Shown here: piece by piece, positions 25,090-35,206 of the stretch
Position numbering within the stretch: the first letter of the stretch is position 1
Layout: every line of letters starts with the position of its first letter
NCBI RefSeq assembly: GCF_019801015.1
Contig: NZ_JAHVJZ010000003.1
Span: forward strand, 1-64,000
Source: Marinobacter nauticus
GTDB lineage: Bacteria; Pseudomonadota; Gammaproteobacteria; Enterobacterales; Shewanellaceae
Length of the DNA stretch: 64,000 bases
Direction: 5' to 3'
Notes under the pieces: model-generated
Database searches by the model: none
What the model was told of the DNA's origin: nothing
The model's input: the letters and a program-made list of their open reading frames with translations, nothing else
Position numbers and translations under genes: made by a program

Positions 25090-26964
25090 TTACTGAATTT
25101 GCTGCGCTTCCGCGTTGTCCAGGTAACGGATTTCAGCAGCAGCACGCAGGCTGTCGATCAGCGCACGGTAGTCGGCTTCGCCCATCTGCTGAGCCATGCG
25201 GCCCTTCAGTGCACCTACCATCTCCGGCTCAACCGCGCCGTCGGTCACCTTATCCAGGGCCACAACCGCGATGTCACCATTGGGCAGACGGAAGTGACTG
25301 AACACCGCACCGTTATCCGGCTTACTCATGGTGAACACGGACTGCACCAGAGTCGGGTCCAGGTCCGGCTGGCCAAAGCGGCCAACGCCGTTGATGGCAA
25401 CAACGTCTGCAGGCGCGCTGCCGGCCTTCCAGGCCGCTTCGATGTCGGCCGCTTCGGTCATCGCCTTCTCGCTGGCTTTTTCGGTGACCAGCTGAGCGTT
25501 GATGCGATCCTTCACCTCGTCCAGAGACTCGGTGCCCGCCGCCTGATGCTGGCTGACGCGCAGAACCAGGATATGGCCGTTGTCGATCTGCACCACTTCA
25601 GAGTTCATGCCGTCGAGCAGAACAGCGTCGGAGAACGCCGCCGCCAGGGCACGCGGGTTATCCATCGGTACCGGCGCATTGCTGCGGGAGAACAGCTCGG
25701 TGCTCTTCACCTCACCGTTTACCGCTTCGGCGGTTTCGGTCAGGCTGTCCGGCACCTGGAAGCTGACGTCGGCCAGTTTCTGCTGCAGACCGTAGAACTC
25801 GGTTTGCGCCTTATCGGATTGCAGCGTCTGGATGATGCTGTCCTTCACGTCAGCAAACGGACGCTGGGTGGCGGCTTCAACCTGCTTGGCGTTGACGATT
25901 TGGAAACCGTAGTCGGTTTCAATCACGTCGGAAGTGGCACCCTCTTCCAGACCAAACAGGGCAGCGTCGAAGGCCGGGTCCATCTGGCCCGGGGTCATCC
26001 AATCCAGCTCACCACCGTTCTCAGCGGTAAAGGTGTCATCGGACGCGTCGGCAGCCACATCGGCAAAGGCTTCTCCGGCGCGTACGCGGGCCAGAGCGGC
26101 GTCAGCACGAGCTTTGGCATCGTCGCCTTCAAACAGCATGTGGGCGGCCAGACGGCGTTCCGGCTGTTGGTAGGCCACGGCCTGACTGTCGTAGAACGCT
26201 TTGGCTTCCTCGTCGGTCACGGTGACGTTCTTGGCCAGGTCGGAGACTTTCAGCTCAACGTACTCGATCGCCACCTCTTCCGGGGTCGCGAAACGGGCCT
26301 GGTTGGCCTGATAGAAATCACTGATTTCCTGCTCGCTCACTTCGATGCCGTCGTTGTAATCGGCCTGCGAGATCAGCAGGTAGCGCAGGTCGCGGGTCTG
26401 CTGCTGCAGAGCGGTCAGCGCCTGGGCTTCTGCGTCAGTCACAAACTCACTGCCCAGCAGGCCAACAACCAACTGTTGACGGCTCATGTCGCGACGCATC
26501 ATGTCACGCAGCTGAACGCCGGTCAGGTTGTTCTGACGCAGTACCGCCTGGTAACGGTCGTTATCAAACTGGCCGTCTACCTGGAACTCCGGCATGGCGA
26601 CGATAGCCTGTTGGATCTGGCCATCGGAGACGCGCAGGCCCAGAGCCTCAACCTTCTGGTCGATAAGGCGTTCTGCGATCAGGCGATCCAGTACGCTTTG
26701 ACGCAGGCCCGCCATGTAAGTGGGATCAGCGGCCAGGCTGTCGAACATCTCGCCCAGCTGAGCGCGCATCCGAGCCTGCTCGTTCTGGAACGCTTGATCC
26801 AGGTCGTAGCGGCTGATCTCTTCACCATTGACCTCGGCAGCCAGCATCTCGCCGCTGCTGCCCAGATAGCTGTATACGCCAGTCAGGGCGAATGACAGGA
26901 TCACTGCCCCAAGGATGATCTTGGCGGCCACTCCCTGTGAGCCTTCGCGGATCTTTTCTAACAT
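25090..26964 (-). CDS. ppiD: Periplasmic folding chaperone PpiD
   Basis: A 624-aa inner-membrane-anchored chaperone that helps proteins leaving the Sec translocon. A single N-terminal membrane segment (about 15-35) is followed by a SurA-type N domain and one parvulin domain (about 260-360), then a helical C-terminal part. Such parvulin domains in PpiD often lack isomerase activity. The start MLEKIREGSQGVAAKIILG is the family start. It follows hupB, as in E. coli, but two terminators lie between them, so it must have its own promoter. Confidence 0.95.
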   Translation of the reverse strand: MLEKIREGSQGVAAKIILGAVILSFALTGVYSYLGSSGEMLAAEVNGEEISRYDLDQAFQNEQARMRAQLGEMFDSLAADPTYMAGLRQSVLDRLIAERLIDQKVEALGLRVSDGQIQQAIVAMPEFQVDGQFDNDRYQAVLRQNNLTGVQLRDMMRRDMSRQQLVVGLLGSEFVTDAEAQALTALQQQTRDLRYLLISQADYNDGIEVSEQEISDFYQANQARFATPEEVAIEYVELKVSDLAKNVTVTDEEAKAFYDSQAVAYQQPERRLAAHMLFEGDDAKARADAALARVRAGEAFADVAADASDDTFTAENGGELDWMTPGQMDPAFDAALFGLEEGATSDVIETDYGFQIVNAKQVEAATQRPFADVKDSIIQTLQSDKAQTEFYGLQQKLADVSFQVPDSLTETAEAVNGEVKSTELFSRSNAPVPMDNPRALAAAFSDAVLLDGMNSEVVQIDNGHILVLRVSQHQAAGTESLDEVKDRINAQLVTEKASEKAMTEAADIEAAWKAGSAPADVVAINGVGRFGQPDLDPTLVQSVFTMSKPDNGAVFSHFRLPNGDIAVVALDKVTDGAVEPEMVGALKGRMAQQMGEADYRALIDSLRAAAEIRYLDNAEAQQIQ

Positions 26965-27013
26965 CGACCTTCTCTTAATTCGAATCGGTTTTTGGAATGG
27001 TTCGCAGTGTCAT

Positions 27014-27043
27014 AAAAAAAGCGCACCCTTGCAAGATGCGCTT
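27014..27043 (-). terminator. Intrinsic terminator upstream of ppiD
   Basis: AAGCGCA pairs with TGCGCTT (27019-27025 and 27037-27043) and is followed on the minus strand by seven T. It is the second terminator after hupB; the 85 nt before it hold no gene that I recognise. Confidence 0.8.
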
Positions 27044-27128
27044 ATGATTGCGTGACACCGTAGTCGTAATTTCTGACCAGTGGGTCGAACCTCTGTTTGC
27101 ACAGAATGCGTCTACCGTATCAAACAAC

Positions 27129-27154
27129 AACGCTCAAGCCGAAGCTTGAGCGTT
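27129..27154 (-). terminator. hupB terminator with UUCG tetraloop
   Basis: An 11-bp perfect stem (AACGCTCAAGC with GCTTGAGCGTT) capped by TTCG on the minus strand, 18 nt after the hupB stop. The U-tract is weak (GTTGTTTG), so it may leak or protect the 3' end. Confidence 0.8.
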
Positions 27155-27171
27155 AGTCCGTAAACCAATGC

Positions 27172-27444
27172 TTAGTTTACAGCGTCTTTCAGCGCCTTAC
27201 CGGCTTTGAAGGCAGGAATCTTCGCCGCAGCGATTTTGATTTCCTTGCCAGTCTGGGGGTTGCGGCCAGTACGCTCAGCGCGCTCACGCACTTCGAAAGT
27301 ACCGAAACCAACCAGAGAGATTTTATCACCGTCTTTCAGAGAAGTGGTGATGGCGTCGATGAAAGAGTCCAGCGCACGGCCAGCAGCCGCTTTAGAAATG
27401 TCCGCGCCAGAAGCAATTTGATCGATCAGTTGAGACTTGTTCAT
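27172..27444 (-). CDS. hupB: DNA-binding protein HU-beta
   Basis: A 90-aa histone-like protein that bends and compacts DNA. The sequence [28 protein letters not shown] and the arm region with RNPQTG (about 61-66) are typical of HU. It is set between lon and ppiD as in E. coli. A clear promoter lies at 27510-27538 and the mRNA leader is about 60 nt long. Confidence 0.97.
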   Translation of the reverse strand: MNKSQLIDQIASGADISKAAAGRALDSFIDAITTSLKDGDKISLVGFGTFEVRERAERTGRNPQTGKEIKIAAAKIPAFKAGKALKDAVN

Positions 27445-27509
27445 ATCATCCCCTTGAATGCAATTATTCGCGCCGTCGCCTGTTCCATTAAAGCGCGGTC
27501 TGCGGAAGT

Positions 27510-27538
27510 TTTATAGCAAGCTTGAAATTGAAGTTCAA
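27510..27538 (-). promoter_or_regulatory. Sigma-70 promoter of hupB
   Basis: Minus strand TTGAAC (27533-27538), 17-nt spacer, TATAAA (27510-27515). It lies 66 nt upstream of the hupB ATG. Confidence 0.75.
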
Positions 27539-27682
27539 GCGCAATACAGACAGCAAATTCCATTAATTGGATACGGCTCAAACCCAGTCCTGTCGCGGTT
27601 TGCAGCAAGGTCTAGGTTGCGTCAGTTCCCTACACTACCACGTATTTTTCCGTTGAAAAGCCCTTTTTATGCATCTTGAGGC

Positions 27683-27708
27683 AAAAAATGCGCCCCGGAG
27701 GGCGCATT
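27683..27708 (-). terminator. Intrinsic terminator of lon
   Basis: AATGCGCCC with GGCGCATT (27688-27708) then six T on the minus strand, 15 nt after the lon stop. Confidence 0.9.
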
Positions 27709-27722
27709 GAGATATTGAGTGC

Positions 27723-30080
27723 TTATTTTGTGGCTTGTACCACTTCAAATCCTTCGGGCGGATGTTCTAACGCAAGGGTGAGAACTTCATCAATCCAACG
27801 GACCGCTCGAATATCCAAATCGGCTTTTACATTATCCGGGATCTCTTCCAAATCGCGCTCGTTTTCTTTCGGAATGAGTACCCGTTTAATGCCACCCCGG
27901 TGGGCTGCCAGAAGTTTCTCTTTCAGACCGCCAATCGGCAGCACTTCGCCCCGCAGGGTGATTTCACCGGTCATGGCCACGTCGGCACGAACCGGGTTGC
28001 CGGTCAGACTGGAAACCAGCGCGGTACACATCGCGATGCCCGCAGACGGACCATCCTTCGGCGTTGCCCCTTCCGGCACATGAACGTGAATGTCGCGCTT
28101 CTCATAGAAGTCGCCAGCCACGCGCAGTTTCTCCGCACGGGCACGCACCACGGTCATCGCCGCCTGAATGGATTCCTGCATGACGTCACCGAGTGAACCG
28201 GTGTAAGTCAGCTTGCCTTTGCCCGGAACGGAGGTGGTTTCGATGGTCAGCAGGTCGCCGCCCACTTCGGTCCACGCCAGGCCGGTAACCTGACCAATCT
28301 GGTTGCTCTCTTCGGCTTTGCCGTAATCGAAACGCTGGACTCCCAGGAACTCCTTGAGGTTGTCCATGTTCACCACGACCGGCTTATCGGATTTGCCCAG
28401 CAGGATCTGTTTCACCGCCTTACGGCAGATCTTGGAGATTTCACGCTCCAGGCTCCGTACCCCGGCTTCACGGCTGTAGTAGCGGATGATGCCGATGATG
28501 GCGCTGTCCTCGACCGTCAGCTCATCCGGCTTAACGCCGTTGCGCTTCAGCTGCTTCGGCAACAAATGTTGCAGGGCGATGTTCAGCTTTTCGTCTTCGG
28601 TATAGCCGGACAGACGAATCACTTCCATACGATCCAACAGCGGGCCCGGGATGCTCATGGAGTTTGAGGTGGCCACAAACATCACGTCGGACAGGTCGTA
28701 ATCGACTTCCAGATAGTGATCGTTAAAGGCGTTGTTTTGCTCCGGGTCGAGCACCTCCAGCAACGCGGAAGCCGGGTCGCCTCGCATATCGGAGCTCATC
28801 TTGTCGATTTCATCCAGCAGGAACAGCGGGTTTTTCACGCCCACTTTGGACATCTTCTGGATCAACTTACCCGGCATGGAGCCAATGTAAGTACGACGGT
28901 GACCACGGATTTCCGCTTCATCACGCACGCCGCCCAGTGCCATGCGCACGTATTTACGGCCGGTGGCTTTAGCAATGGACTGGCCCAGAGACGTTTTACC
29001 TACACCCGGCGGTCCTACCAGGCAGAGAATCGGGCCTTTCAGCTGCTTCACGCGAGCCTGGACCGCGAGGTATTCCAGAATGCGCTCTTTAACCTTATCC
29101 AGGCCAAAGTGGTCGGCATTCAGTACGTCGCTGGCAACAGTGAGATCTTTTTTCACCTTGGAGCGCTTGGCCCAGGGCACACCCACCATCCAATCGATGT
29201 AGCTGCGAACCACGGTGGCTTCCGCCGACATCGGAGACATCATCTTGAGCTTGTTCAGCTCAGCGACGGTCTTCTCCTTGGCCTCTTGCGGCATCCGCGC
29301 TTCGTCAATCTTCTTGGACAGGGCTTCGAATTCGTCCGGCGCATCATCCAGCTCACCCAGCTCTTTCTGGATCGCCTTCATCTGCTCATTGAGGTAGTAC
29401 TCGCGCTGGCTCTTCTCCATCTGCTTTTTCACGCGGGTACGGATCTTTTTCTCCACCTGCAGGATGTCGATTTCCGACTCCATGGTGGCCATCAGGTACT
29501 CCAGGCGCTCGCCCACATCCACCATCTCAATCACGGCCTGCTTATCGGCCAGCTTGAGAGGCATGTGTGCTGCCATGGTGTCAGCCAGACGCGCCGCTTC
29601 TTCGATGCCGTTGAGGGAGGTCAGCACCTCCGGCGGGATCTTCTTGTTGAGCTTGATGTAGCCTTCGAACTGGCTGATGGCGGTACGAACCAGCACCTCT
29701 TCTTCCCGATCGGGCATCGGCTTGGAGGTGAGGAACTGCGCTTCCGCAACGAAGAAGGGGTCCACTTCGGTCATCTGCTCAATGCGCGCACGCTGACCGC
29801 CTTCCACCAGCACCTTAACGGTGCCGTCAGGCAGCTTCAGCAGTTGAAGAATGGAGGCAACGGTACCCACCTGATAGATGTCATCTTCAGTGGGTTCGTC
29901 CTGGTCGGCCTCACGCTGGGCCACCAGCAGTACCTGCTTTTCCTGTTCCATTGCCGCTTCCAGGCAACGGATTGATTTTTCTCGACCCACAAAGAGAGGG
30001 ATCACCATGTGGGGATAGACCACCACATCCCTGAGTGGGAGCACAGGAATGACTACGTGGTCAGAACGCTCTAGGGTCAT
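27723..30080 (-). CDS. lon: ATP-dependent protease Lon
   Basis: A 785-aa cytoplasmic AAA+ serine protease that degrades misfolded and short-lived proteins; E. coli Lon has 784 aa. Domains: LON-N (1-200), helical linker, AAA+ with Walker A GPPGVGKT (about 356-363), and protease domain with the Ser-Lys dyad; the serine is in PKDGPSAG. The ATG at 30080 gives the family start [18 protein letters not shown]; a 39-residue extension from 30197 would run back through the promoter. A sigma-32 type promoter lies at 30124-30151. The order clpP-clpX-lon-hupB is the usual one. Confidence 0.98.
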   Translation of the reverse strand: MTLERSDHVVIPVLPLRDVVVYPHMVIPLFVGREKSIRCLEAAMEQEKQVLLVAQREADQDEPTEDDIYQVGTVASILQLLKLPDGTVKVLVEGGQRARIEQMTEVDPFFVAEAQFLTSKPMPDREEEVLVRTAISQFEGYIKLNKKIPPEVLTSLNGIEEAARLADTMAAHMPLKLADKQAVIEMVDVGERLEYLMATMESEIDILQVEKKIRTRVKKQMEKSQREYYLNEQMKAIQKELGELDDAPDEFEALSKKIDEARMPQEAKEKTVAELNKLKMMSPMSAEATVVRSYIDWMVGVPWAKRSKVKKDLTVASDVLNADHFGLDKVKERILEYLAVQARVKQLKGPILCLVGPPGVGKTSLGQSIAKATGRKYVRMALGGVRDEAEIRGHRRTYIGSMPGKLIQKMSKVGVKNPLFLLDEIDKMSSDMRGDPASALLEVLDPEQNNAFNDHYLEVDYDLSDVMFVATSNSMSIPGPLLDRMEVIRLSGYTEDEKLNIALQHLLPKQLKRNGVKPDELTVEDSAIIGIIRYYSREAGVRSLEREISKICRKAVKQILLGKSDKPVVVNMDNLKEFLGVQRFDYGKAEESNQIGQVTGLAWTEVGGDLLTIETTSVPGKGKLTYTGSLGDVMQESIQAAMTVVRARAEKLRVAGDFYEKRDIHVHVPEGATPKDGPSAGIAMCTALVSSLTGNPVRADVAMTGEITLRGEVLPIGGLKEKLLAAHRGGIKRVLIPKENERDLEEIPDNVKADLDIRAVRWIDEVLTLALEHPPEGFEVVQATK

Positions 30081-30123
30081 CGCTCGATTCCGTTTAGCTG
30101 CAGGATAAAAGGGAGATATCCAG

Positions 30124-30151
30124 TATATGGGGCTGGATCTCAAGGATTCAA
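30124..30151 (-). promoter_or_regulatory. Heat-shock (sigma-32) promoter of lon
   Basis: Minus strand TTGAA (30147-30151), 14 nt, CCCCATATA (30124-30132). The -10 element and spacing equal those I recall for the E. coli lon heat-shock promoter. It lies between the clpX terminator and the lon start. Confidence 0.85.
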
Positions 30152-30163
30152 TGAGGGGGGAAT

Positions 30164-30192
30164 AAAAAAGGGGCCTCATTGGCCCCTTTTTC
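30164..30192. terminator. Terminator of clpX
   Basis: AAAAAGGGGCC (30165-30175) pairs with GGCCCCTTTTT (30181-30191). On the minus strand it lies 15 nt after the clpX stop and 13 nt before the lon heat-shock promoter. Confidence 0.92.
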
Positions 30193-30206
30193 ATCAACGA
30201 CTTTGC

Positions 30207-31484
30207 TTACTCTGCAGACGCAGCCTGAGCATCACCGTTGTAAATCATCAGCGGAGCGGTTTCGCCCTTGATCACGGACTCATCCACCACCACCTTGGCC
30301 ACATCCTGAGCGGAGGGCAGGTCGTACATGGTGTTCAGCAGCACGCCTTCCACAATGGAGCGCAGACCACGGGCACCGGTTTTCCGTTCCATCGCCTTGC
30401 GAGCAATGGCACGCAGGGCGTCTTCACGGAACTCCAGCTCAACGCCTTCCAGGTCAAACAGCGCGCCGTATTGCTTGGTCAGGGCGTTCTTCGGCTCCTG
30501 CAGAATCTGGATCAGGGCATCCTCATCCAGTTCACCCAGGGTCGCAACCACCGGCAGACGACCGATGAACTCCGGGATCAGGCCGTATTTGACCAGATCT
30601 TCCGGCTCAACGCGGGCAAAGGTCTCGGTCAGAGATTTGCCGTCGTCCTTGCTGCGCACTTCCGCACCGAAGCCAATACCGGTTCCGGTAAAGGCGCGCT
30701 GTTCGATCACCTTATCCAGGCCGGCAAACGCGCCGCCACAAATAAACAGGATCTTGGAAGTGTCCACCTGCAGGAACTCCTGCTGGGGATGCTTACGACC
30801 GCCCTGGGGCGGTACCGCAGCCACGGTTCCCTCGATCAGCTTCAGCAGCGCCTGCTGAACGCCTTCCCCGGACACGTCACGGGTGATGGAGGGGTTATCG
30901 GACTTACGGGAAATCTTGTCGATCTCATCAATGTAGACGATGCCACGCTGGGCTTTTTCCACATCGTAATCGCACTTCTGCAGCAGTTTCTGGATGATGT
31001 TTTCAACATCCTCACCCACGTAACCGGCTTCGGTCAGGGTGGTGGCATCGGCCATGGTAAACGGCACATCCAGCAGGCGGGCCAGCGTTTCCGCCAGCAG
31101 CGTCTTACCGGAACCGGTCGGGCCGATCAGCAGAATGTTGCTCTTGCCCAGTTCCACTTCCGCTTCGTCGCCACCGTGGCGCAGACGCTTGTAGTGGTTG
31201 TACACGGCAACAGCCAGAACCTTCTTGGCCTGTTCCTGACCGATCACGTATTCGTCCAGGTGTGCCCGGATCTCATGGGGAGTCGGCAAACGGTCGGAGG
31301 CACGCTTCGGTGCCAGCTCCTTCACCTCTTCCCGGATGATGTCGTTGCACAGGTCAACGCACTCATCACAAATGTAAACTGAGGGGCCGGCAATCAGCTT
31401 GCGCACTTCGTGCTGGCTCTTTCCGCAGAAAGAGCAGTACAGCAGCTTGCTGTTGTCGCCGTCACCCTTCTTGATATCACTCAT
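30207..31484 (-). CDS. clpX: ATP-dependent Clp protease ATP-binding subunit ClpX
   Basis: A 425-aa AAA+ unfoldase that feeds proteins to ClpP. The N-terminal zinc-binding domain uses C17, C20, C39 and C42 (CSFC and CDEC). Walker A is GPTGSGKT near 120, Walker [10 protein letters not shown] near 183. The IGF-type loop for ClpP docking should be near 268 (the stretch [12 protein letters not shown] holds IGF). The ATG at 31484 has GAGG 6 nt upstream; a TTG one codon earlier is less likely. It follows clpP after 64 nt and has its own terminator. Confidence 0.98.
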   Translation of the reverse strand: MSDIKKGDGDNSKLLYCSFCGKSQHEVRKLIAGPSVYICDECVDLCNDIIREEVKELAPKRASDRLPTPHEIRAHLDEYVIGQEQAKKVLAVAVYNHYKRLRHGGDEAEVELGKSNILLIGPTGSGKTLLAETLARLLDVPFTMADATTLTEAGYVGEDVENIIQKLLQKCDYDVEKAQRGIVYIDEIDKISRKSDNPSITRDVSGEGVQQALLKLIEGTVAAVPPQGGRKHPQQEFLQVDTSKILFICGGAFAGLDKVIEQRAFTGTGIGFGAEVRSKDDGKSLTETFARVEPEDLVKYGLIPEFIGRLPVVATLGELDEDALIQILQEPKNALTKQYGALFDLEGVELEFREDALRAIARKAMERKTGARGLRSIVEGVLLNTMYDLPSAQDVAKVVVDESVIKGETAPLMIYNGDAQAASAE

Positions 31485-31548
31485 CAACGACCTCGTAGTG
31501 CTGGTGCGTTACGGTATATAGAGTCTAAGACAGGCTAAAGGGCTTTGC

Positions 31549-32166
31549 TTATTCAGCAGCCCGACGAGTCAGCACGGAATCAACGATACCGTACTCCACC
31601 GCATCGGTGGCACTCATAAAGTTGTCACGATCCGTGTCACGCTCGATCACTTCAAGCGGTTGGCCGGAATGTTCAGCAAGCAGAACGTTGAGCTTGTGCT
31701 TGATACCCAGAATTTCCTGAGCATGAATAGCGATGTCGGAAGCCTGACCCTGGAAGCCGCCCAGCGGCTGGTGGATCATCACACGGCTGTTAGGCAGACA
31801 GTGGCGCTTACCCTTGGCACCACCGGCCAACAGGAAGGCACCCATGCTGGCCGCCTGACCCATACACACAGTGCTCACGTCCGGCTTGATAAACTGCATG
31901 GTGTCGTAGATGGACATACCAGCCGTTACCGAACCGCCCGGGGAGTTGATGTACAGGTAGATATCCTTATCGGGGTTTTCCGACTCGAGGAACAGCAGCT
32001 GCGCCACCACAAGATTAGCCATGTGGTCTTCCACCGGACCGGTAAGGAAGATCACGCGCTCTTTGAGCAGGCGAGAGTAGATGTCGTAGGAGCGCTCGCC
32101 CTTGGCAGTCTGTTCCACCACCATGGGTACTAGCGCATTCAGGGGAGAATCAAGCAGGTGCTGCAT
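31549..32166 (-). CDS. clpP: ATP-dependent Clp protease proteolytic subunit
   Basis: A 205-aa serine peptidase that forms a tetradecameric barrel capped by ClpX or ClpA. The catalytic triad is S107 (GQAASMGAF), H132 (MIHQPLGG) and D181. It lies between tig and clpX; a large hairpin at 32189-32224 precedes it and may separate it from tig. The first residues [14 protein letters not shown] may be a propeptide, removed in mature ClpP of other bacteria. Confidence 0.98.
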   Translation of the reverse strand: MQHLLDSPLNALVPMVVEQTAKGERSYDIYSRLLKERVIFLTGPVEDHMANLVVAQLLFLESENPDKDIYLYINSPGGSVTAGMSIYDTMQFIKPDVSTVCMGQAASMGAFLLAGGAKGKRHCLPNSRVMIHQPLGGFQGQASDIAIHAQEILGIKHKLNVLLAEHSGQPLEVIERDTDRDNFMSATDAVEYGIVDSVLTRRAAE

Positions 32167-32188
32167 AAGTATTCCGTCTTCCTAACAA

Positions 32189-32224
32189 AATGGCTCGCAT
32201 GAGCGAAGCCTCATACGAGCCATT
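32189..32224 (-). terminator. Hairpin between tig and clpP
   Basis: AATGGCTCG (32189-32197) pairs with CGAGCCATT (32216-32224), with a second inner stem ATGAG/CTCAT around GCTTCG. On the minus strand it is followed by TTTG. It may be the tig terminator or an attenuator before clpP. Confidence 0.7.
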
Positions 32225-32263
32225 ATAAGATTGGCCGAGGCGGCCAAGTCAAATCAACTTCGC

Positions 32264-33565
32264 TTAGCGCTGTTGATTCATGAACTCTTCGAAGTTCACG
32301 GCTTTCTCGCTCACTTTCGCTTCAGCAAGAATAGCTTCAACTGCCTGTTCTTCCAGAGCAACGTTGCGCATGTTCTGCATCATTTCCTGGTTGCCTTTGT
32401 AGTAATCCACAACTTCCTGCGGATCTTCGTAGGCAGACGCCATGGAAGCGATCAGCGCGTCAACACGCTCGTCTTCCACTTTCAGGTCTTTGGACTTGAT
32501 CACTTCGCCCAGCAGCAGACCGATCTGTACGCGACGCTTGGCTTCGTCCTGGAACAGCTCAGCCGGCAGCTCCGGCATGTTGTTGCCCTGCATGCCGCCG
32601 AAGCGCTGCATGGCCTGCTGACGCAGTACGTTGATTTCGGAGTCAACCAGAGCCTGCGGCATGTCGATGTCGTTGGCTTTAACCAGACCGTCGATAACCT
32701 GCTGCTTAACGGCATTTTTCAGAGCCTGGGACAGCTCACGCTCCATGTTCTTACGAACTTCGGCGCGCAGCGCTTCAACGCCACCTTCGGCGATGCCGAA
32801 CTTAACAACGAACTCGTCGTTCAGCTCAGGCAGAGTCTGCTCTTCAACGCTGTGCAGTTTGATGGCGAACTGAGCGGCTTTGCCTTTCAGGTTCTCAGCG
32901 TGGTACTCCTCAGGGAAGTTCACGTCGATGGTGAACTCGTCGCCAGCCTTGTGGCCTTTAACGCCCTCTTCGAAGCCCGGGATCATGCGGCCGGAACCGA
33001 TAACCAGGTCAAAACCTTCAGCCTTACCACCTTCGAACTCTTCACCGTCGATGGAGCCCAGGAAGTCGATCTTGGCACGGTCGTTGTCGCCCGCTTCACG
33101 GTCAACCGCTTTGAACTCAGCGTGTTGCTTGCGCAGAGTTTCCAGCATGGTGTCAACGTCAGCGTCGTTCACGTCACAGGTCGGCTTCTCAACTTCGATG
33201 GCATCCAGACCAGCGATTTCCACTTCCGGGTAAACTTCGAAAATGGCAGCGAATTCCAGGTCAGCACCCTCTTCGGTCTTCAGAGGCTCGAACTTCGGCA
33301 TGCCAGCCGGGTTGATCTTCTGCTCAACGATGGCCTGGAAGAAGCTCTGCTGCATTACGTCGCCCATTACCTGAGCGCGGATGGAAGCGCCAAAGCGCTT
33401 CTTGAATACGGAAACCGGCACTTTGCCAGGGCGGAAGCCATCCAGACGGACACGCTTGGCTTCTTTCTTCATCTCTTCCAGCACCTTGGGCTCAAAATCG
33501 GCGGCCGCAACAGTGATGGTCATGCGGCGTTCCAGGCCCTGGGTGGTTTCAACGGAAACTTGCAT
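32264..33565 (-). CDS. tig: Trigger factor
   Basis: A 433-aa ribosome-bound chaperone with peptidyl-prolyl isomerase activity. The ribosome-binding motif GFRPGK is at residues 43-48. The FKBP-type domain spans about 150-245 and the helical C-terminal domain forms the rest. It is the first gene of the tig-clpP-clpX-lon set. A promoter is seen at 33700-33728, and its long leader carries a compact hairpin (33601-33620). Confidence 0.97.
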   Translation of the reverse strand: MQVSVETTQGLERRMTITVAAADFEPKVLEEMKKEAKRVRLDGFRPGKVPVSVFKKRFGASIRAQVMGDVMQQSFFQAIVEQKINPAGMPKFEPLKTEEGADLEFAAIFEVYPEVEIAGLDAIEVEKPTCDVNDADVDTMLETLRKQHAEFKAVDREAGDNDRAKIDFLGSIDGEEFEGGKAEGFDLVIGSGRMIPGFEEGVKGHKAGDEFTIDVNFPEEYHAENLKGKAAQFAIKLHSVEEQTLPELNDEFVVKFGIAEGGVEALRAEVRKNMERELSQALKNAVKQQVIDGLVKANDIDMPQALVDSEINVLRQQAMQRFGGMQGNNMPELPAELFQDEAKRRVQIGLLLGEVIKSKDLKVEDERVDALIASMASAYEDPQEVVDYYKGNQEMMQNMRNVALEEQAVEAILAEAKVSEKAVNFEEFMNQQR

Positions 33566-33600
33566 TTCGTTACCTCAAGTACTCGATATTCTTGTGCAAA

Positions 33601-33620
33601 CCAGCGGAACCTTCCGCTGG
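33601..33620. repeat. Hairpin in the tig leader
   Basis: CCAGCGGA and TCCGCTGG (33601-33608 and 33613-33620) form a perfect 8-bp stem with a 4-nt loop, 36 nt upstream of the tig start. It could affect mRNA stability or translation. No known riboswitch fits. Confidence 0.5.
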
Positions 33621-33699
33621 CAAAAAATCCGGCCTCAGCCACTCGGTTTCGAGTAAAACTGAGGAAAAGTCGGCGTCCACGCCGGGATCAAGACGCGCC

Positions 33700-33728
33700 A
33701 TTATAGCGACAGCACTGAACAGAGTCGA
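33700..33728 (-). promoter_or_regulatory. Sigma-70 promoter of tig
   Basis: Minus strand TCGACT (33723-33728), 17 nt, TATAAT (33700-33705). It lies 135 nt upstream of tig, between the tRNA terminator and the gene. Confidence 0.75.
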
Positions 33729-33755
33729 GATAAGGGTGGAGAGAGAATAAGCAAC

Positions 33756-33788
33756 GAAAAAGGGGAGACGCTAAATGCGTCTCCCCTT
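33756..33788 (-). terminator. Terminator of the tRNA-Pro/Arg/His operon
   Basis: AAGGGGAGACGC (33760-33771) pairs with GCGTCTCCCCTT (33777-33788), then TTTTTCG on the minus strand. It lies 8 nt after tRNA-His. Confidence 0.93.
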
Positions 33789-33796
33789 CGAAAGAG

Positions 33797-33872
33797 TGGG
33801 GTGGCTGACGGGACTTGAACCCGCGACAACCGGAATCACAATCCGGGACTCTACCAACTGAGCTACAGCCAC
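33797..33872 (-). tRNA. tRNA-His(GTG)
   Basis: A 76-nt tRNA, start GTGGCTGTAGCTCAG, anticodon loop TTGTGAT with anticodon GTG, 3' end CCCCA encoded. It is the last of three tRNAs in one transcript (Pro, Arg, His). Confidence 0.97.
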
Positions 33873-33882
33873 CACTGTTTTT

Positions 33883-33959
33883 TGGCACGCCCGGCAGGAC
33901 TCGAACCTGCGGCCAGCTGCTTAGAAGGCAGCTGCTCTATCCAGCTGAGCTACGGGCGC
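33883..33959 (-). tRNA. tRNA-Arg(TCT)
   Basis: A 77-nt tRNA, start GCGCCCGTAGCTCAG, anticodon loop CTTCTAA with anticodon TCT, encoded CCA. It lies 10 nt upstream of tRNA-His. Confidence 0.97.
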
Positions 33960-33993
33960 AGAAACAGGGTTAATACCTTGCGTACCTGAAAAG

Positions 33994-34070
<77 letters not shown>

Positions 34071-34141
34071 ACTGATTCTGTTGTTTACCCCAACAGACGG
34101 GTTTCTTTTTGGTTGAGGACATCGCCTCTCAACGGGGGCGC

Positions 34142-34170
34142 ATATTAGCGCTGGCCTCTGATGCCGTCAA
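34142..34170 (-). promoter_or_regulatory. Promoter of the tRNA-Pro/Arg/His operon
   Basis: Minus strand TTGACG (34165-34170), 17 nt, TAATAT (34142-34147), then a GC-rich discriminator (GCGCCCCCG), typical of stringently controlled RNA genes. It lies about 70 nt before tRNA-Pro. Confidence 0.85.
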
Positions 34171-34231
34171 ACCTTTTTTCCAACTGTCAGTTTGTTTGTG
34201 CAAAGCTTGCCCAACCATCTTACCTCACCTT

Positions 34232-34260
34232 GTGACAGAGATGGCATCCATTGGTAAAAT
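34232..34260 (+). promoter_or_regulatory. Sigma-70 promoter of folD
   Basis: GTGACA (34232-34237), 17 nt, TAAAAT (34255-34260), 35 nt upstream of the folD start. Confidence 0.75.
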
Positions 34261-34294
34261 GCCGGCGCCATCACACTTTACGACAGAGTTTTTC

Positions 34295-35149
34295 ATGCCA
34301 GCTGCCATCATCGACGGTAAAGCCATTGCCGCTTCCCTACGCCAAACCATTCAAGCCACCGTCAGCGAACGGGTCAGCCAGGGCCTCCGCGCACCGGGGC
34401 TTGCCGTGATTCTGGTGGGGCAGGATCCGGCCTCCCAGGTCTACGTCGGCAACAAACGCCGCGCCTGTGAACAGGTGGGTTTTCTCTCTAAGAGTTATGA
34501 CCTGCCCGCCGACACCGGTGAAGCGGAACTGCTTACCCTTATCGACACCCTGAATCAGGATCCCACCATCGATGGCATTCTGGTGCAGCTGCCGCTGCCG
34601 GCCCACATTGACACCGCCAAGGTGATTGAGCGCATTCAGCCAAATAAGGATGTGGACGGTTTCCACCCTTATAACGTTGGCCGCCTGGCCCAGCGCATCC
34701 CGGTTCTGCGCCCCTGTACACCGATGGGGATCATGACGCTGATCGAATCCACCGGCATGAAAACCCACGGTTTGCACGCCGTGGTGGTGGGCGCCTCTAA
34801 CATTGTCGGCCGGCCGATGACCCTGGAACTCCTGCTGGCCGGTTGCACCACCACAACCTGTCATCGCTTTACCGAAGACTTACGAGCCGAGGTGGAACGC
34901 GCCGACCTGCTGGTGGTGGCCGTCGGTAAGCCCAACTTTATTCCCGGTGACTGGATTAAACCCGGCGCCATTGTGATCGATGTTGGCATCAACCGTCAGG
35001 CTGATGGCAGCCTGGTCGGCGACGTTGAGTTTGATGTTGCGGCCGGGCGCGCCAGCCACATCACCCCGGTACCGGGTGGCGTTGGCCCGATGACCATCGC
35101 CAGCCTGCTTCAAAACACCCTGTTTGCCTGCGAGCAGTACCACAGCTGA
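34295..35149 (+). CDS. folD: Bifunctional methylenetetrahydrofolate dehydrogenase/cyclohydrolase
   Basis: A 284-aa cytoplasmic enzyme that oxidises 5,10-methylene-THF with NADP and then hydrolyses it to 10-formyl-THF. The active-site motif YVGNK (Y50, K54) equals that of E. coli. The dinucleotide fold follows ([12 protein letters not shown] near 165). The ATG at 34295 is the family start; the longer frame from 34109 overlaps the promoter. Divergent tRNAs lie upstream, and a shared terminator separates it from cysS. Confidence 0.97.
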   Translation: MPAAIIDGKAIAASLRQTIQATVSERVSQGLRAPGLAVILVGQDPASQVYVGNKRRACEQVGFLSKSYDLPADTGEAELLTLIDTLNQDPTIDGILVQLPLPAHIDTAKVIERIQPNKDVDGFHPYNVGRLAQRIPVLRPCTPMGIMTLIESTGMKTHGLHAVVVGASNIVGRPMTLELLLAGCTTTTCHRFTEDLRAEVERADLLVVAVGKPNFIPGDWIKPGAIVIDVGINRQADGSLVGDVEFDVAAGRASHITPVPGGVGPMTIASLLQNTLFACEQYHS

Positions 35150-35165
35150 GCCGGCGTCAGAACGT

Positions 35166-35193
35166 AAAAAAGCCCGCATTCGCGGGCTTTTTT
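35166..35193. terminator. Bidirectional terminator between folD and cysS
   Basis: GCCCGC-ATTC-GCGGGC (35172-35187) flanked by A6 and T6. It serves both convergent genes. Confidence 0.95.
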
Positions 35194-35206
35194 CTTTTGG
35201 AGAGGC

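Noticed and set aside
25012-26895. Plus-strand open frame of 627 codons opposite ppiD
   Set aside because: It is a GC-rich shadow of ppiD. It runs through the ppiD terminator and has no family motif.
28716-29975. Plus-strand open frame of 419 codons opposite lon
   Set aside because: Antisense shadow of lon; very rich in His, Leu and Gln, as is usual for reverse frames of coding DNA.
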